From NCBI RefSeq assembly GCF_020510665.1, contig NZ_CP075187.1:2394001-2458000 (forward strand): a stretch of 64,000 nt of DNA, in the 5' to 3' direction. A program made the position numbers and the translations under genes. Below the pieces are notes generated by a model. It searched no databases, had not been told where the DNA came from, and worked only from the letters and a program-made list of their open reading frames with translations. Positions 1 to 12,193 of the stretch are shown piece by piece; the first letter of the stretch is position 1, and each line of letters starts with the position of its first letter. The stretch is from Dechloromonas denitrificans. GTDB lineage: Bacteria > Pseudomonadota > Gammaproteobacteria > Burkholderiales > Rhodocyclaceae.

Positions 1-8
1 TTGGGTAA

Positions 9-30
9 TTTCCCCGGTCGACCGGGGAAA
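9..30. repeat. 22-bp perfect palindrome downstream of recN
   Basis: The sequence reads the same on both strands: TTTCCCCGGTC followed by its complement. It lies 7 bases past the recN stop codon, so it may form the 3' hairpin of the recN mRNA. No run of T follows on the minus strand, so it is not a classical terminator. Confidence 0.6.
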
Positions 31-36
31 TATGCC

Positions 37-1692
37 TTATTTCAAACGTAGCAATTCGCGCGCATGTTGAAGGGTGATGTCGGTAATTTCGACTCCGCCC
101 AGCATCCGGGCAATTTCCTGAACACGCCCGGCTGAATCAAGCGACTGGATGGCACTTAGCGTAACGCCATCGCGCAAGGCCTTGCTGACCTGCCACTGCC
201 AGTTGGCCTGAGCTGCGACCTGCGGCAAATGCGTGACGCACAAAACCTGGCGTTCGCCGCCCAGTTCATTGAGCAAGCGGCCGACGATTTCAGCGACGCC
301 GCCACCAATCCCGACATCGACCTCGTCAAAAATCAGGGTCTGAACGCTGGCCGAGCGCGAAGTCAGCACCTGGATCGCCAGACTGATACGCGACAATTCG
401 CCGCCGGATGCCACCTTGGCCAGCGGCTTGGCTTCATTGCCCGCCAATCCGCCGATACGGAATTCAACCTGTTCAAGCCCGTAGACCGCGCCATCGCCGA
501 CCGGCAGCAAGGCGACCTCGAAACGGCCGGACGAAAGCGCCAACTGGCGCATGACCTGGCTGACCGCCAGCCCCATTGCTTCGGCCGCCTGACGGCGCCC
601 GCCGGACAACTCGCCGGCTTGCTGCAGGAAGGCCTGCCGTGCCGCAGCGACGCGCTTTTCAAGAGCCAGCAAATCAGCCGACGCCTGCAATGCGGCCAAA
701 CGCTCGCGCCACCCCGACAATAGCGCGGGCAATTCCTGCGGCTGAACGCGATACTTGCGCGCCGCCGCCATGACGGCATCCATCCGCCGCTCGACCTCGG
801 CCAGGCGGGCCGGGTCCAGATCGGCCCGATCGGCGTAACGCCGCAAGGTCGAAACAGCCTCGGAAAGCTCGGCCTGAACCGAAGCAACCAATCCGGCCAC
901 CTCTTCCAGCGCCGGATCGTATTCGGCAAGACTGGACAAACGTGTGGCTACGCTATCGATCTGACGTTCGCACGCCCCGTCGTCGTCCGAAAGCAACCCA
1001 ATTGCAAACTGTGCGCCTTCAATCAGGCTGGCCGCATGACCAAGGCGACGATGTTCAAGATCAAGCGTTGCCCACTCGTCGACCGTGAAAGCCAGCGTAT
1101 CGAGCTCACGAACCTGCCACTCGAGTTGCTCACGTTCGCGCTGCAGCGCTTCGGCCCCTTCGCTGGCTGCGCGCAACGTCTGGTCCAGCTCGCGCCACTG
1201 GCGAAAAGCCGCACCGACGTCACGGACCAGTCCGCCCAAGCCGGCATGTGCATCGAGCAGATTACGCTGGGCATCGCTGCGCAAAAGCGACTGGTGTGCA
1301 TGTTGACCGTGGATATCGACCAGCCATTCACCCACTTCGCGTAATTGTTGCGCCGTTGCCGGAGATCCGTTGATGTAGGCCCGCGAACGACCGCCAGCGT
1401 CAACCACGCGACGCAGCAGCAACTCATCATCACCCTCAAGATCATTGGCCTTGAGCCAGGCAGCCACTGCCGGCAGGCGGGCCACATCGAAAGTCGCCGC
1501 CACTTCGGCTTTTTCGCAGCCGGAGCGAATCACCCCGGCATCGGCACGCTCACCAAGCGCCAGTGCCAAAGCATCGATCAAAATCGACTTGCCGGCCCCG
1601 GTTTCCCCGGTCAACGCGCCAAAACCAGTCGAAAACTCAAGCTCAAGGCGATCAACGATGACGAAATCGCGAATAGTCAGGTGACGCAGCAT
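37..1692 (-). CDS. recN: DNA repair protein RecN
   Basis: SMC-like ATPase used in recombinational repair of double-strand breaks. The 551-aa length fits the family. Walker A (GETGAGKS) is at residues 29-36, followed by a long coiled-coil middle, and the ABC signature (ASGGELSR) and Walker B (LIFDEVDVGIGG) are near the C-terminus. Its ATG overlaps the stop codon of nadK by one base, so the two genes are translationally coupled in one minus-strand unit. LexA control is common in the family but no LexA box was identified. Confidence 0.96.
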   Translation of the reverse strand: MLRHLTIRDFVIVDRLELEFSTGFGALTGETGAGKSILIDALALALGERADAGVIRSGCEKAEVAATFDVARLPAVAAWLKANDLEGDDELLLRRVVDAGGRSRAYINGSPATAQQLREVGEWLVDIHGQHAHQSLLRSDAQRNLLDAHAGLGGLVRDVGAAFRQWRELDQTLRAASEGAEALQREREQLEWQVRELDTLAFTVDEWATLDLEHRRLGHAASLIEGAQFAIGLLSDDDGACERQIDSVATRLSSLAEYDPALEEVAGLVASVQAELSEAVSTLRRYADRADLDPARLAEVERRMDAVMAAARKYRVQPQELPALLSGWRERLAALQASADLLALEKRVAAARQAFLQQAGELSGGRRQAAEAMGLAVSQVMRQLALSSGRFEVALLPVGDGAVYGLEQVEFRIGGLAGNEAKPLAKVASGGELSRISLAIQVLTSRSASVQTLIFDEVDVGIGGGVAEIVGRLLNELGGERQVLCVTHLPQVAAQANWQWQVSKALRDGVTLSAIQSLDSAGRVQEIARMLGGVEITDITLQHARELLRLK

Positions 1693-2603
1693 CAGGGACC
1701 TTTGGGCCGTTCGCTCCAGTGCAGTTTCTGGCGCAGCATGGCGAAATAGCTGTAGCCCGGCGGATGCAGGAAACAGATGGTGTATTCAGAACGTTTCAGA
1801 CGGACGCAATCGTCACGCGCCAGATCGAGCGTCACCTGGCCGTCGAAGTGCACACGCGGATCATCGGCGTTGACGACACGCAATTCGATATCGGCACTGT
1901 CGTTGACGATGATCGGGCGATTGGTCAAGGCATGCGGACAAAGCGGGACCAGCGCAATACCGGCCAGCGTCGGGTGCATGATCGGCCCGCCGGCCGACAT
2001 CGAATACGCCGTCGAACCGGTTGGCGTCGAGACGATCAGGCCGTCAGAACGCAGGTTATAAATGAATTCGCCGTCGATAAACAGTTCGAATTCGATCATC
2101 CGGCCAATGGCGCCCTTGTCGATCACGACATCATTCAATGCCATGTTCGACGCGATTTCCTTGCCGTCGCGAATCACCTCGGCGGAAATCAGCATCCGCT
2201 TTTCTTCCTGGAAACGACCGTCGAGCAGATCGTCCATGCAGGTCAACATGTCGTCCCGGGCAATATCGGTCATGAAACCGAGCCGCCCCTGATTGACCCC
2301 GACCAAAGGCACACGATAGCGGGCCAGGCGGCGAGCGGCATTGAGCATGGTGCCATCGCCGCCGAGCACGATGGCCAGGTCGGCATGCGCCCCGATATCG
2401 TTGAATCCGCAGGTGACCCAGCGCGACAAATCGACCTTGCGCCCGATATGTTCCGAAGTTTCTCGTTCGATAAAGACCGAAACTCCGCGTTCGTGCAGGT
2501 ATTCAGCCAGTCGACGCAAGGACTCGGCAATTTCCATGCTGTGATATTTGCCGACCAGCGCGATGGTCCGGGGCGAGCGACAGGAAGCGAAGCTTCTATT
2601 CAT
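1692..2603 (-). CDS. nadK: NAD kinase
   Basis: Phosphorylates NAD to NADP in the cytoplasm. The 303-aa protein has the family GGDGT motif at residues 81-85 and the [12 protein letters not shown] segment. The start MNRSFAS (ATG at 2603) is preferred because the in-frame upstream extension to 2687 overlaps the divergent hrcA and has no NadK character. It is upstream of, and overlaps, recN, an arrangement also seen in other proteobacteria. Confidence 0.95.
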   Translation of the reverse strand: MNRSFASCRSPRTIALVGKYHSMEIAESLRRLAEYLHERGVSVFIERETSEHIGRKVDLSRWVTCGFNDIGAHADLAIVLGGDGTMLNAARRLARYRVPLVGVNQGRLGFMTDIARDDMLTCMDDLLDGRFQEEKRMLISAEVIRDGKEIASNMALNDVVIDKGAIGRMIEFELFIDGEFIYNLRSDGLIVSTPTGSTAYSMSAGGPIMHPTLAGIALVPLCPHALTNRPIIVNDSADIELRVVNADDPRVHFDGQVTLDLARDDCVRLKRSEYTICFLHPPGYSYFAMLRQKLHWSERPKGP

Positions 2604-2654
2604 GTTCGGGATTTTTGCATAAAAATGCCTTGTCGCGCGCACTCTGCTTTTTTG

Positions 2655-2660
2655 TACAAT
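2655..2660 (+). promoter_or_regulatory. Possible -10 element for hrcA
   Basis: TACAAT stands 8 bases before the hrcA ATG at 2669, with a weak -35-like TTGTCG at 2630-2635 (19-base spacer). If used, transcription would begin almost at the start codon and give a nearly leaderless mRNA. An earlier in-frame ATG at 2615 would lie upstream of such a promoter. Confidence 0.35.
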
Positions 2661-2668
2661 GCTCTGCC

Positions 2669-3697
2669 ATGCTGGATGAACGCTCAAGAACCCTTCTCAA
2701 GGCGCTGGTCGAACACTATATCGCTGATGGTCAGCCGGTTGGTTCGCGCGCCCTTTCACGCTTTTCCGGTCTCGACCTGTCGCCGGCGACGATCCGTAAC
2801 GTCATGGCCGACCTGGAAGACGCCGGTTTTGTCGCCAGCCCGCACACCTCGGCCGGCCGCATTCCGACCGCCCGCGGCTATCGCCTGTTTGTCGACAGTC
2901 TGCTCACCGTGCGCCCGCTCGAAGCGCGCCAGATGGGTGAAATGGAAGAAGCGCTGCAAGGCCAGCCATCCAAGCAAATCATCTCCAGCGCCTCGCAACT
3001 GCTCTCCGGCCTGACCCAGTTCGCCGGCGTAGTCATCGCGCCGCGCCGGGCAAGCAGCCGGATTCGCCAGATCGAATTCCTCAGCCTGTCCGAAAAACGC
3101 ATCCTGCTGATCATCGTCACAACAGACGGCGATGTGCAAAACCGCATCCTGACCAGCGAAAAATCCTATTCGCCAGCCGAACTGGTCAGCGCCGCGAATT
3201 ACCTCAACCAGAATTTTGCCGGCCTGGATTTCGAACAAATACGCCAGCGCCTGTCGGTTGAAATCCAGCAATTGCGCGAAGACATCAAGCCGCTGATGGC
3301 AATGACGCTCGAAGCCGGCGATGCTGCCATGTCCGAAAACGCGACACCTTACGTCATCAGCGGCGAACGCAACCTGCTCGGCGTTGAAGACCTGTCCTCC
3401 AACATGAAGCGACTGCGCGAACTGTTCGACCTGTTCGAGCAGCGCTCCAGCCTGATCCGCCTGCTTGAAGTCTCGAACCGGGCCGAAGGCGTCCAGATCT
3501 ATATCGGTGGCGAATCGGGCATTGCCCCGCTCGATGAATGCAGCGTCGTTACCGCCCCCTACACGGTCGATGGCCAGATCGTCGGCTCGGTCGGTGTCAT
3601 CGGCCCAACCCGCATGGCTTACGAACGCGTCATTCCCATCGTCGACATCACCGCCCGCCTGCTGTCCAGCGCCCTTACCTACCAGAGCAACAACTAA
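2669..3697 (+). CDS. hrcA: Heat-inducible transcription repressor HrcA
   Basis: HrcA binds the CIRCE operator and represses chaperone operons. The 342-aa protein begins [18 protein letters not shown], the conserved N-terminal winged-helix region, which decides the start at 2669 rather than 2615. The [10 protein letters not shown] segment follows. The stop overlaps the hemH ATG (TAATG). No CIRCE-like repeat was seen near grpE or dnaK in this window, so its targets (usually groESL) are probably elsewhere. Confidence 0.95.
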   Translation: MLDERSRTLLKALVEHYIADGQPVGSRALSRFSGLDLSPATIRNVMADLEDAGFVASPHTSAGRIPTARGYRLFVDSLLTVRPLEARQMGEMEEALQGQPSKQIISSASQLLSGLTQFAGVVIAPRRASSRIRQIEFLSLSEKRILLIIVTTDGDVQNRILTSEKSYSPAELVSAANYLNQNFAGLDFEQIRQRLSVEIQQLREDIKPLMAMTLEAGDAAMSENATPYVISGERNLLGVEDLSSNMKRLRELFDLFEQRSSLIRLLEVSNRAEGVQIYIGGESGIAPLDECSVVTAPYTVDGQIVGSVGVIGPTRMAYERVIPIVDITARLLSSALTYQSNN

Positions 3698-4800
3698 TGT
3701 CCCGTTACCTGCCGGAACCGCCACATCGCCACGGCACGCCGTCGTCGACCGCCATTCTCATCGTTAACCTTGGCACGCCCGACGAAGCCAGTGCTCCAGC
3801 CCTGCGTCGCTACCTCAAGGAATTTCTTTCCGACCCGCGTGTTGTCGAAATTCCCAAGGCAATCTGGTGGCTGATTCTGAACGGCATCATCCTCAATATC
3901 CGCCCGAAAAAGTCGGCGGCAAAATACGCTTCCGTGTGGATGAAGGAAGGCTCGCCTCTGCGTGTTCATACCGAACGCCAGGCCAAATTGCTCAAAGGCC
4001 TGCTTGGCGAACGGGGTCATCATGTCACGGTCGACTGGGCGATGCGCTATGGAACGCGCTCTGTTCCGGAAATGCTGGCACACCTCAAAGCCAACGGCGC
4101 AACACGCATCCTGCTGGTTCCGATGTATCCGCAGTATGCGGCGAGCACGACAGCTACGGTCGTCGATGAAGCCTGCCGCTGGCTGCTTCAATTGCGCAAC
4201 CAGCCGGAAATGCGTTTCGTGCGCAACTTCCATGATGACGAAGGCTATCTTGCCGCGCTTGAAACGTCGGTCCGCCAACATTGGCAGACAGCGGGACCGC
4301 TCGGCCCGGATGATCGCCTGCTGATCAGCTTCCATGGCCTGCCCAAGCGCAGCCTGGACCTCGGCGATCCGTATTTCTGCGAATGCCACAAAACCGGCCG
4401 CCTGCTGGCCGAACGCCTGCAGCTCAAGCCCGAACAATACCGCCTCTGCTTCCAGTCGCGCTTCGGCAAAGCCGAGTGGCTGCAACCTTATACCGCCCCA
4501 ACCCTGCATGCACTGGGCAAGGAAGGCACCAAACGGCTGGATGTAATTTGCCCTGGCTTCACGGCCGATTGCCTCGAGACACTGGAAGAAATCGCCCTGG
4601 AAGGGCGTGACGACTTCATCGCGGCGGGCGGCCAGGCATATCACTACATTCCAGCCTTGAACGAAGATGCCGCATGGATTGCTGCCCTGGCCAACCTGGT
4701 TGAACGGCAATTAGGCGGCTGGGACACACGCCAGCCGTTCGATCCCCGACAACTCGAAATCGGCGCCAGGGAAGCCTTCAAACACGGCGCCCGAACTTGA
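3697..4800 (+). CDS. hemH: Ferrochelatase
   Basis: Inserts ferrous iron into protoporphyrin IX, the last step of protoheme synthesis, on the cytoplasmic side of the inner membrane. The 367-aa protein has [10 protein letters not shown] near the N-terminus, [13 protein letters not shown], and SFHGLP with the conserved His at residue 213. It is coupled to hrcA by a one-base overlap; this hrcA-hemH neighbourhood is familiar in betaproteobacteria. Confidence 0.96.
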   Translation: MSRYLPEPPHRHGTPSSTAILIVNLGTPDEASAPALRRYLKEFLSDPRVVEIPKAIWWLILNGIILNIRPKKSAAKYASVWMKEGSPLRVHTERQAKLLKGLLGERGHHVTVDWAMRYGTRSVPEMLAHLKANGATRILLVPMYPQYAASTTATVVDEACRWLLQLRNQPEMRFVRNFHDDEGYLAALETSVRQHWQTAGPLGPDDRLLISFHGLPKRSLDLGDPYFCECHKTGRLLAERLQLKPEQYRLCFQSRFGKAEWLQPYTAPTLHALGKEGTKRLDVICPGFTADCLETLEEIALEGRDDFIAAGGQAYHYIPALNEDAAWIAALANLVERQLGGWDTRQPFDPRQLEIGAREAFKHGART

Positions 4801-4858
4801 GATTGGCCATGCCAACCCCACATCGGGTGCCATGAACACACCGTACGGGGAGCGCGCC

Positions 4859-5302
4859 ATGCCAGAAAACATCCACCTCGTCTGCTCCCATTGCGCAGCA
4901 GTCAACCGTTTGCCGATCGCTCGCCAGCACGAATCGCCAAGCTGCGGGCAATGCAAAAACCCCGTTTTCTGCGGTCGACCGCAAGAACTCGGCGAAAATG
5001 ACTTCGACCGCTGGATCAGCCGCAACGATGTCCCGATGCTCGTTGATTTCTGGGCGCCATGGTGTGGCCCCTGCCGCTCGATGGCACCGGCCTTCACCCA
5101 GGCCGCCAGCGAACTGGAACCGGTACTGCGCCTGGCCAAGGTCGACACCGAACGCGCCCCCGGCCTGGCCGCCCGCTTCGGCATTCGAAGCATTCCAACC
5201 CTGATCATGTTCAGCAGCGGACGCGAAATTGCCCGACAAAGCGGCGCACTCGATCTGAACGCCCTGAAGCGCTGGGGCATGGCCAATCTGCCCAAAAATT
5301 AA
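4859..5302 (+). CDS. trxC: Thioredoxin 2 (TrxC), zinc-binding
   Basis: Cytoplasmic disulfide reductase. The 147-aa protein has an N-terminal zinc module with two CxxC pairs (CSHC, CGQC) before the thioredoxin fold; the active site WCGPC is at residues 68-72. The start MPENIHLVC at 4859 follows a GGGGAG ribosome-binding site and matches TrxC proteins; an ATG nine codons upstream is less likely. In enteric bacteria trxC belongs to the OxyR regulon, which cannot be checked here. Confidence 0.93.
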   Translation: MPENIHLVCSHCAAVNRLPIARQHESPSCGQCKNPVFCGRPQELGENDFDRWISRNDVPMLVDFWAPWCGPCRSMAPAFTQAASELEPVLRLAKVDTERAPGLAARFGIRSIPTLIMFSSGREIARQSGALDLNALKRWGMANLPKN

Positions 5303-5326
5303 GCTTTTCCCCATGGCTGCCGTTAA

Positions 5327-5346
5327 CAGTGTGTCAAAACACACTG
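5327..5346 (+). promoter_or_regulatory. Hairpin between trxC and the next gene
   Basis: CAGTGTGT and ACACACTG form a perfect 8-bp stem with a CAAA loop, ending 12 bases before the ATG at 5359. No T-run follows, so it may be an mRNA structure or protein site rather than a terminator. Confidence 0.4.
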
Positions 5347-5358
5347 GATGGAATTGCC

Positions 5359-6369
5359 ATGAAAATCGCCAGCGCCAACCTCACCATGGCGTCAGCACAC
5401 GCCAGCCAGGAACAATACAAGCGGAGCGAATCCCTGAGAATCACCACGGGATCGCCCCGTTCGACCTTGCCCGCCAACGACCCGGTTGATCTGTCAGACC
5501 AGGGGAAAAACATCCAGGCGGCTGAATCAGGGAGTGCCACAAGCGATTCCGCGGTCGACCGCGATCCGCAACTGAATTTGATTCGTCGCATGCTCGAATT
5601 CCTGACGGGATACAAAATTCGAGTTTTCGATGCCGCCAAGCTCCAGGCCCGGGTTAACGATGATGCAGGCCAAACAGCCAGCAATACACTGGCTGCCGAC
5701 TACGCCATCGACTACCAACGCCACGAGTCCTATACAGAATCCGAACAGACGGCGGTATTGATCAGCGGCAGCGTCAAGACAGCCGATGGCCAGGAAATCA
5801 GCTTCGACCTCCAATGGACGATGGCACGCCATTACCACGAGGAAAGCGAGACGAACCTGCACTTGGGCAACGCAGCCCAGAAAACAGACCCACTTGTGCT
5901 GAATTTTGCCGGACCGGCGGCGCAGTTGATCGATCAACGTTTCGCCTTCGACCTGAATGCCGACGGAAAAACAGAAAACATCAACTTCGTCGCTCCCGGT
6001 AGCGGATTCCTGGTTTTCGATCGTAACGAGGACGGGAAAATCAATAACGGCCAAGAACTTTTCGGCCCGACGACAGGTGATGGTTTTTCAGAATTAAACG
6101 CGCTGGATAGTGACAGAAACGGCTGGATTGACGAAAATGACAGTTATTACAAAAAACTACAAATATGGTCACACAAAGCCAATGGCGAGGATGCTTTTCA
6201 ATCGCTGGCCGAAGCCAATGTCGGGGCCATCGCTTTAAATCACATCGCATCACCCTTCGACCTGAAAAACCAGAACAATGAATTACTGGGACAGGTTCGC
6301 AGTTCTGGAATTTTTTTGCAGGAAGATGGCAGGGCTGGCACAATCCAGCAAATAGACCTGACTGCCTGA
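5359..6369 (+). CDS. EF-hand-like calcium-binding protein, function unknown
   Basis: The 336-aa protein (start [10 protein letters not shown] after a GGATGGA site) has no clear signal peptide or membrane segment. Its C-terminal half carries three Asp-rich loops: DLNADGKTE at 198-206, [13 protein letters not shown] at 221-233 and [12 protein letters not shown] at 250-261. The last two fit the DxDxDG-type EF-hand or dockerin pattern. Related proteins are annotated only as hypothetical or VCBS/EF-hand proteins. The next gene is a chemoreceptor 31 bases downstream, but a functional link is not shown. Confidence 0.75.
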   Translation: MKIASANLTMASAHASQEQYKRSESLRITTGSPRSTLPANDPVDLSDQGKNIQAAESGSATSDSAVDRDPQLNLIRRMLEFLTGYKIRVFDAAKLQARVNDDAGQTASNTLAADYAIDYQRHESYTESEQTAVLISGSVKTADGQEISFDLQWTMARHYHEESETNLHLGNAAQKTDPLVLNFAGPAAQLIDQRFAFDLNADGKTENINFVAPGSGFLVFDRNEDGKINNGQELFGPTTGDGFSELNALDSDRNGWIDENDSYYKKLQIWSHKANGEDAFQSLAEANVGAIALNHIASPFDLKNQNNELLGQVRSSGIFLQEDGRAGTIQQIDLTA

Positions 6370-6400
6370 TAAACGCAGCTTCATAACAAGGGATTCAACC

Positions 6401-8020
6401 ATGCCGCGCTTTGCCGACTTGAAGATTTGGGTACGACTAACGGCCGCAATCTGGCTCGCTCTGGCAATCATCTGGGTCGGAGCAATTATCTGGACCACCC
6501 AGGTCAATCGAGAAACCGCCATTCGCCAGGCACAGGATTTTTCCCAAAGCATTCATGAAATGACCATGGCCGGCCTGACCGGCATGATGATCACCGGCAC
6601 TGTTGGCCAGCGCGAAGTTTTCCTCGACCAGATCAAGCAACTGACCATCATCAAGGATCTGCACGTTGCACGCAGCGAAGCCGTTTCGAAACTTTACGGT
6701 CCGGATGCCAAAGCCAAACGCGAACTCACCCCGCTGGAACAGCAGGTCATGACCTCCGGTACGCCGTATGTCTCGCTGGAGTCGGAGAACGGCAGCTCAT
6801 CCCTGCATGTCATCAACCCGACCAAGGCATCGAAAAATTATCTCGGCAAGGATTGCGTACTCTGCCATCAGGTTCCGGAAGGCACGGTACTCGGCGTGGT
6901 CAGCATGAAAGTATCACTCGATTCGGTCGAGGCAGAAGTCGCCGCCTTCCGGCTGAAAATTGCCGGCGTAGCCCTGGGCGCTCTGGGTGCCCTGCTGGTC
7001 ATCATTTACCTGCTGACCCAGCACTTCGTCACCGTACCGCTGGAAGAACTGCGCAAGGGCCTGCGTGACATTGCCCGCGGCGAAGGCGACCTGACGCGCC
7101 GCCTGCCGGTCAAAGGCAAGGATGAGGTAGGCCAGTCCGCCTTTGTCTTCAACGAAATGATGGACAATTTCCAGCAACTGGTCAGCCAGGTTCGCGATTC
7201 GGCAACACAGGTTTCGGCGCGTGTTGCATCGCTCTCGGAAAGTGCTGACCGCGTCTCGCAAAGCTCCCATCTGCAAAACGAAAAATCCGGACAGGCTGCT
7301 TCGGCCGTCGAAGAACTGGTCTCCAGCATTTCTTCAATCGCCCAAAGTGCCGGCCATGTGCAGCACCAGTCACAGGAAAGCCTGGCACGCGCCAACGAAG
7401 GCAGCCGCAACCTCGAGGTCCTGCTTGACGAAATGAGCGTTGTCGAACGTGCCGTCAAGGAAATGGCCAATTCGGTGAATGACTTTGTGCGCAATACAGA
7501 GTCGATCACGTTGATGACACGGGAAGTGAAAGACATTGCCGAGCAAACCAACTTGCTGGCACTCAACGCCGCCATCGAAGCAGCCCGAGCCGGCGAACAA
7601 GGCCGAGGGTTTGCCGTGGTGGCCGACGAAGTCCGCAAGCTGGCTGAAAAATCGTCCCGCTCAGCCAGTGAGATCGATGCGATCACGGCCAGCTTGAGCG
7701 CCCAATCGGTTGCCGTGCGACGCAGTATCGAGGAAGGCCTGGATCACCTGGAAAGCAGCCAGAGCGCGGTATCCACGGTATCGAACGTACTCCAGGCGAC
7801 CAATGGTTCAGTCACAGAAGTAGGCCATGGTCTGGATGCAATCGCTTCGGCGACCGATCAGCAGCGCCGCGTATCGAGCGACGTTGAAGCCAGCATCGAA
7901 GCGATCGCCGGCATGGCCAGAGACAATACCGGCACGGTTGAGCAGACGGCAGGGGCAGCACACGACCTGAAGCGCCTGGCAGAAGGCTTGGCGGCGATGG
8001 TCGGTCGATTCAAGGTCTGA
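6401..8020 (+). CDS. Methyl-accepting chemotaxis protein with periplasmic c-type heme motif
   Basis: A 539-aa inner-membrane chemoreceptor. TM1 is about residues 16-34, then a periplasmic sensor of about 150 residues, TM2 at about 185-206, a HAMP domain, and a signalling domain with the hairpin motif [19 protein letters not shown]. The sensor contains CVLCH at residues 152-156 (bases 6854-6868), a CxxCH site for covalent heme, followed by VVSMKVSLD near TM2. A redox, oxygen or NO sensing role is inferred. No che genes are adjacent. Confidence 0.92.
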   Translation: MPRFADLKIWVRLTAAIWLALAIIWVGAIIWTTQVNRETAIRQAQDFSQSIHEMTMAGLTGMMITGTVGQREVFLDQIKQLTIIKDLHVARSEAVSKLYGPDAKAKRELTPLEQQVMTSGTPYVSLESENGSSSLHVINPTKASKNYLGKDCVLCHQVPEGTVLGVVSMKVSLDSVEAEVAAFRLKIAGVALGALGALLVIIYLLTQHFVTVPLEELRKGLRDIARGEGDLTRRLPVKGKDEVGQSAFVFNEMMDNFQQLVSQVRDSATQVSARVASLSESADRVSQSSHLQNEKSGQAASAVEELVSSISSIAQSAGHVQHQSQESLARANEGSRNLEVLLDEMSVVERAVKEMANSVNDFVRNTESITLMTREVKDIAEQTNLLALNAAIEAARAGEQGRGFAVVADEVRKLAEKSSRSASEIDAITASLSAQSVAVRRSIEEGLDHLESSQSAVSTVSNVLQATNGSVTEVGHGLDAIASATDQQRRVSSDVEASIEAIAGMARDNTGTVEQTAGAAHDLKRLAEGLAAMVGRFKV

Positions 8021-8046
8021 TCCGGCGAACCTGCCGCGACAACGTT

Positions 8047-8073
8047 GAAAGCCGCCTCTCAGGAGGCGGTTTT
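8047..8073. terminator. Bidirectional terminator between chemoreceptor and kinase
   Basis: CCGCCTC (8052-8058) pairs with GAGGCGG (8063-8069), flanked by AAA on one side and TTTT on the other. It lies between two convergent genes and overlaps the first base of the kinase stop codon. Confidence 0.75.
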
Positions 8074-9443
8074 CACATCGGCGTCAGTTCAAAATCCAAG
8101 CCACCGCCCAAACGGGAACGGGTCATGGCTGTAATCGAACCGGCACCGACCTCCACCGCCGGCTGCCCTTGAGCAGCGGCAATCCGGTTAACCTCGCGCA
8201 GGCGCTGAATCATTCTGGCCAGCAAGGCGTTGCGCATGCGCTCAAGCAACTCTTCCGACGACAAAGCCAGCGCTGAGGCATTGATTTCGAGGAACAGGGT
8301 CGGCTCCAGCGTCACCGCACTGGCATGGCGCTGATCGCTTGCCGGATGCAAAAACGCCACTTCGCCGACAGGCTCGCTGGCGCCAAGACGGCAAAGCACT
8401 TTGCGTTCAATCGAGATTTCGACACAGCCGGAAATGATGATGCCGAACATCTTGTTGCGCTCGCCTTCACGGACAATCGCCACATTCGGGCCCACTTCAC
8501 GCCAGACGGCAACGCGCAGGACTTCCCAGATTTCGATATTTTCAAACTCGGTGAAAAAATCGAGCCGGCGCAGCATTTCGAAGTGACGGTCATCCTGGGC
8601 CGTTTCATCTTCTTCGAGAATCTGATAGCGCACGGCAGACAGATCCTTGGCGAAATCGGCACCATTCTTGTAGCGGCTGTAGAGATCCTTCTCCAGCGCC
8701 TTGCGCATGACTGCGTTGAGGCCTTCCGGCAAATTCGGATTGAGCGCGGTGACCGCCGGCGCCTCTGAATTGATGATCCGAAAAACCAGCGTCGCCTGAT
8801 TCGCCGCACGAAACGGCAAGCGCCCGGTCAGGCACTGAAACATCACCACGCCGAGCGAATACAGATCGGTTTTCTGGTTCAGCGGATAACCCTTGATCTG
8901 CTCCGGCGACATATAGGCAGGAGAGCCGACCCCCATGATGAAAGTCGAATCCCGATCCATGTCCTTGTTCATATTCAAGGCCAGGCCAAAATCGGCGATC
9001 TTCGGCTCGTCATCTTCGCCGATCATGATATTGGCCGGTTTGATGTCACGATGAATGATGCCCTGGCGATAAGCACTATCGAGCGCCATGCAGCACTTGA
9101 AGATAATGCCAATGACCCGGTGCATCGGCAGCAGATTATCAATGCTGCAATGCTCCTCAAGGCTGAAGCCCTTGACGTACTCCATGGCGAGATAGGCGAA
9201 ATCCTCTTCGACCACCGCGTCATAAACCTGAACGATGTTCGGGTGATTCATCCTTTTCGAAACCATGCCTTCGTTCTGGAAAAGCTTGCGCAAACGGCGC
9301 GACATGGCGGCGGAATCCTTGCCGAAGCGGATCACCTTGACGGCAAGCTGGCGATCGGAATCAGGGTCATCACAGAGGTAGACCGTAGCAGTCGCCCCTT
9401 TGCCCAATTCACGCACCACCCGATATTTGCCGATCGTTTCCAT
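8073..9443 (-). CDS. Ser/Thr protein kinase with C-terminal cyclic-nucleotide-binding domain
   Basis: The 456-aa protein has a Hanks-type kinase domain: Gly loop GKGATATV at 15-22, catalytic Lys at 36, HRDIKPANIM at 131-140, DFG at 151-153, and APE-like SPE at 179-181. Residues from about 300 to 420 resemble a cNMP-binding or Crp-like beta-barrel (FENIEIWEVLRVA, GCVEISIE, PVGEVAFL). No transmembrane segment follows the kinase, so it is probably soluble. It is convergent with the heme chemoreceptor. Ligand and substrates are unknown. Confidence 0.9.
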   Translation of the reverse strand: METIGKYRVVRELGKGATATVYLCDDPDSDRQLAVKVIRFGKDSAAMSRRLRKLFQNEGMVSKRMNHPNIVQVYDAVVEEDFAYLAMEYVKGFSLEEHCSIDNLLPMHRVIGIIFKCCMALDSAYRQGIIHRDIKPANIMIGEDDEPKIADFGLALNMNKDMDRDSTFIMGVGSPAYMSPEQIKGYPLNQKTDLYSLGVVMFQCLTGRLPFRAANQATLVFRIINSEAPAVTALNPNLPEGLNAVMRKALEKDLYSRYKNGADFAKDLSAVRYQILEEDETAQDDRHFEMLRRLDFFTEFENIEIWEVLRVAVWREVGPNVAIVREGERNKMFGIIISGCVEISIERKVLCRLGASEPVGEVAFLHPASDQRHASAVTLEPTLFLEINASALALSSEELLERMRNALLARMIQRLREVNRIAAAQGQPAVEVGAGSITAMTRSRLGGGLDFELTPM

Positions 9444-9534
9444 TCAATCCCTGCAACGCTTTCCAAGGTTTTTATCGTAGCACGCGAGGCGTTCGCGCGC
9501 ATTTCATGAACAGTAAAGAATCTTTAACGCGGCT

Positions 9535-9562
9535 CTTGAATTCGACCAACTCGCCCCGATGT
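9535..9562 (+). promoter_or_regulatory. Sigma-32-type heat-shock promoter upstream of grpE
   Basis: CTTGAA at 9535-9540, a 13-base spacer, then CCCCGATGT at 9554-9562 fits the RpoH consensus (CTTGAA, 13-14 bases, CCCCATNT). The grpE ATG is 30 bases downstream. Confidence 0.75.
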
Positions 9563-9591
9563 ATTGAAGCAGCTTTTTTGGAGAAACATAG

Positions 9592-10149
9592 ATGTCCAAC
9601 CCAGAACACACCCAGGAACTCCCGCTCGGCAACGAAGCGACGGCCGAAGCGGCCGTTGAAACACCGACCAGCGACAACGTCGACACCCTGCCCAGCATCG
9701 AGGAGCAATTCCGCCAGCTTGAACTGAAAGCGGCCGAACACTACGATGCATGGCTACGCGCCAAGGCCGAAGGCGAAAACATCCGCCGTCGTGCACAGGA
9801 AGACATTTCGAAGGCGCACAAGTTCGCCGTCGAAAAATTTGCCGGCGAACTGTTGGCCGTCAAGGACAGCCTTGAAGCCGCACTGGCCGTCCCGGAGCAA
9901 ACAGTCGACAGCTTCAAGTCGGGTGTCGAACTGACGCTCAAGCAACTCGTTGCCGCCTTTGAGAAAAACGCGCTGAACGAGGTCAATCCGGCCGGCGAAA
10001 AATTCGATCCGCACAAGCACCAGGCGATTGGCATGGTCGACTCGGAACAAGATGCAAATACCGTCGTCACCGTCCTCCAGAAGGGCTACCTGATCGCCGA
10101 GCGCGTGCTGCGCCCGGCCCTGGTCATGGTTGCCAAGCCGAAGTCTTGA
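9592..10149 (+). CDS. grpE: Nucleotide exchange factor GrpE
   Basis: Exchanges ADP for ATP on DnaK. The 185-aa protein has an acidic N-terminus, the coiled-coil segment [14 protein letters not shown], and the conserved end [32 protein letters not shown] ribosome-binding site precedes the ATG. It is first in grpE-dnaK-dnaJ. A second heat-shock promoter overlaps its stop codon, so dnaK can also be expressed separately. Confidence 0.96.
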   Translation: MSNPEHTQELPLGNEATAEAAVETPTSDNVDTLPSIEEQFRQLELKAAEHYDAWLRAKAEGENIRRRAQEDISKAHKFAVEKFAGELLAVKDSLEAALAVPEQTVDSFKSGVELTLKQLVAAFEKNALNEVNPAGEKFDPHKHQAIGMVDSEQDANTVVTVLQKGYLIAERVLRPALVMVAKPKS

Positions 10150-10172
10150 AATTCGGGGCATCGTCCCCAACT
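10145..10172 (+). promoter_or_regulatory. Second sigma-32-type promoter, upstream of dnaK
   Basis: CTTGAA at 10145-10150 overlaps the grpE stop; after a 14-base spacer CCCCAACT stands at 10165-10172, close to the RpoH -10 consensus. A GGGG/CCCC inverted repeat (10155-10168) overlaps the spacer. The dnaK ATG is 45 bases further on. Confidence 0.65.
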
Positions 10173-10216
10173 CCAGAACATCACCAATTTATTCGTATTT
10201 AGTAAAGGAACACATC

Positions 10217-12166
<1,950 letters not shown>

Positions 12167-12193
12167 AACGGACGCTATCGCGCCGTTCTAAGT

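Noticed and set aside
9444..9591. CIRCE operator for HrcA before grpE
   Set aside because: No TTAGCACTC/GAGTGCTAA repeat is present; the promoter resembles the sigma-32 type instead.
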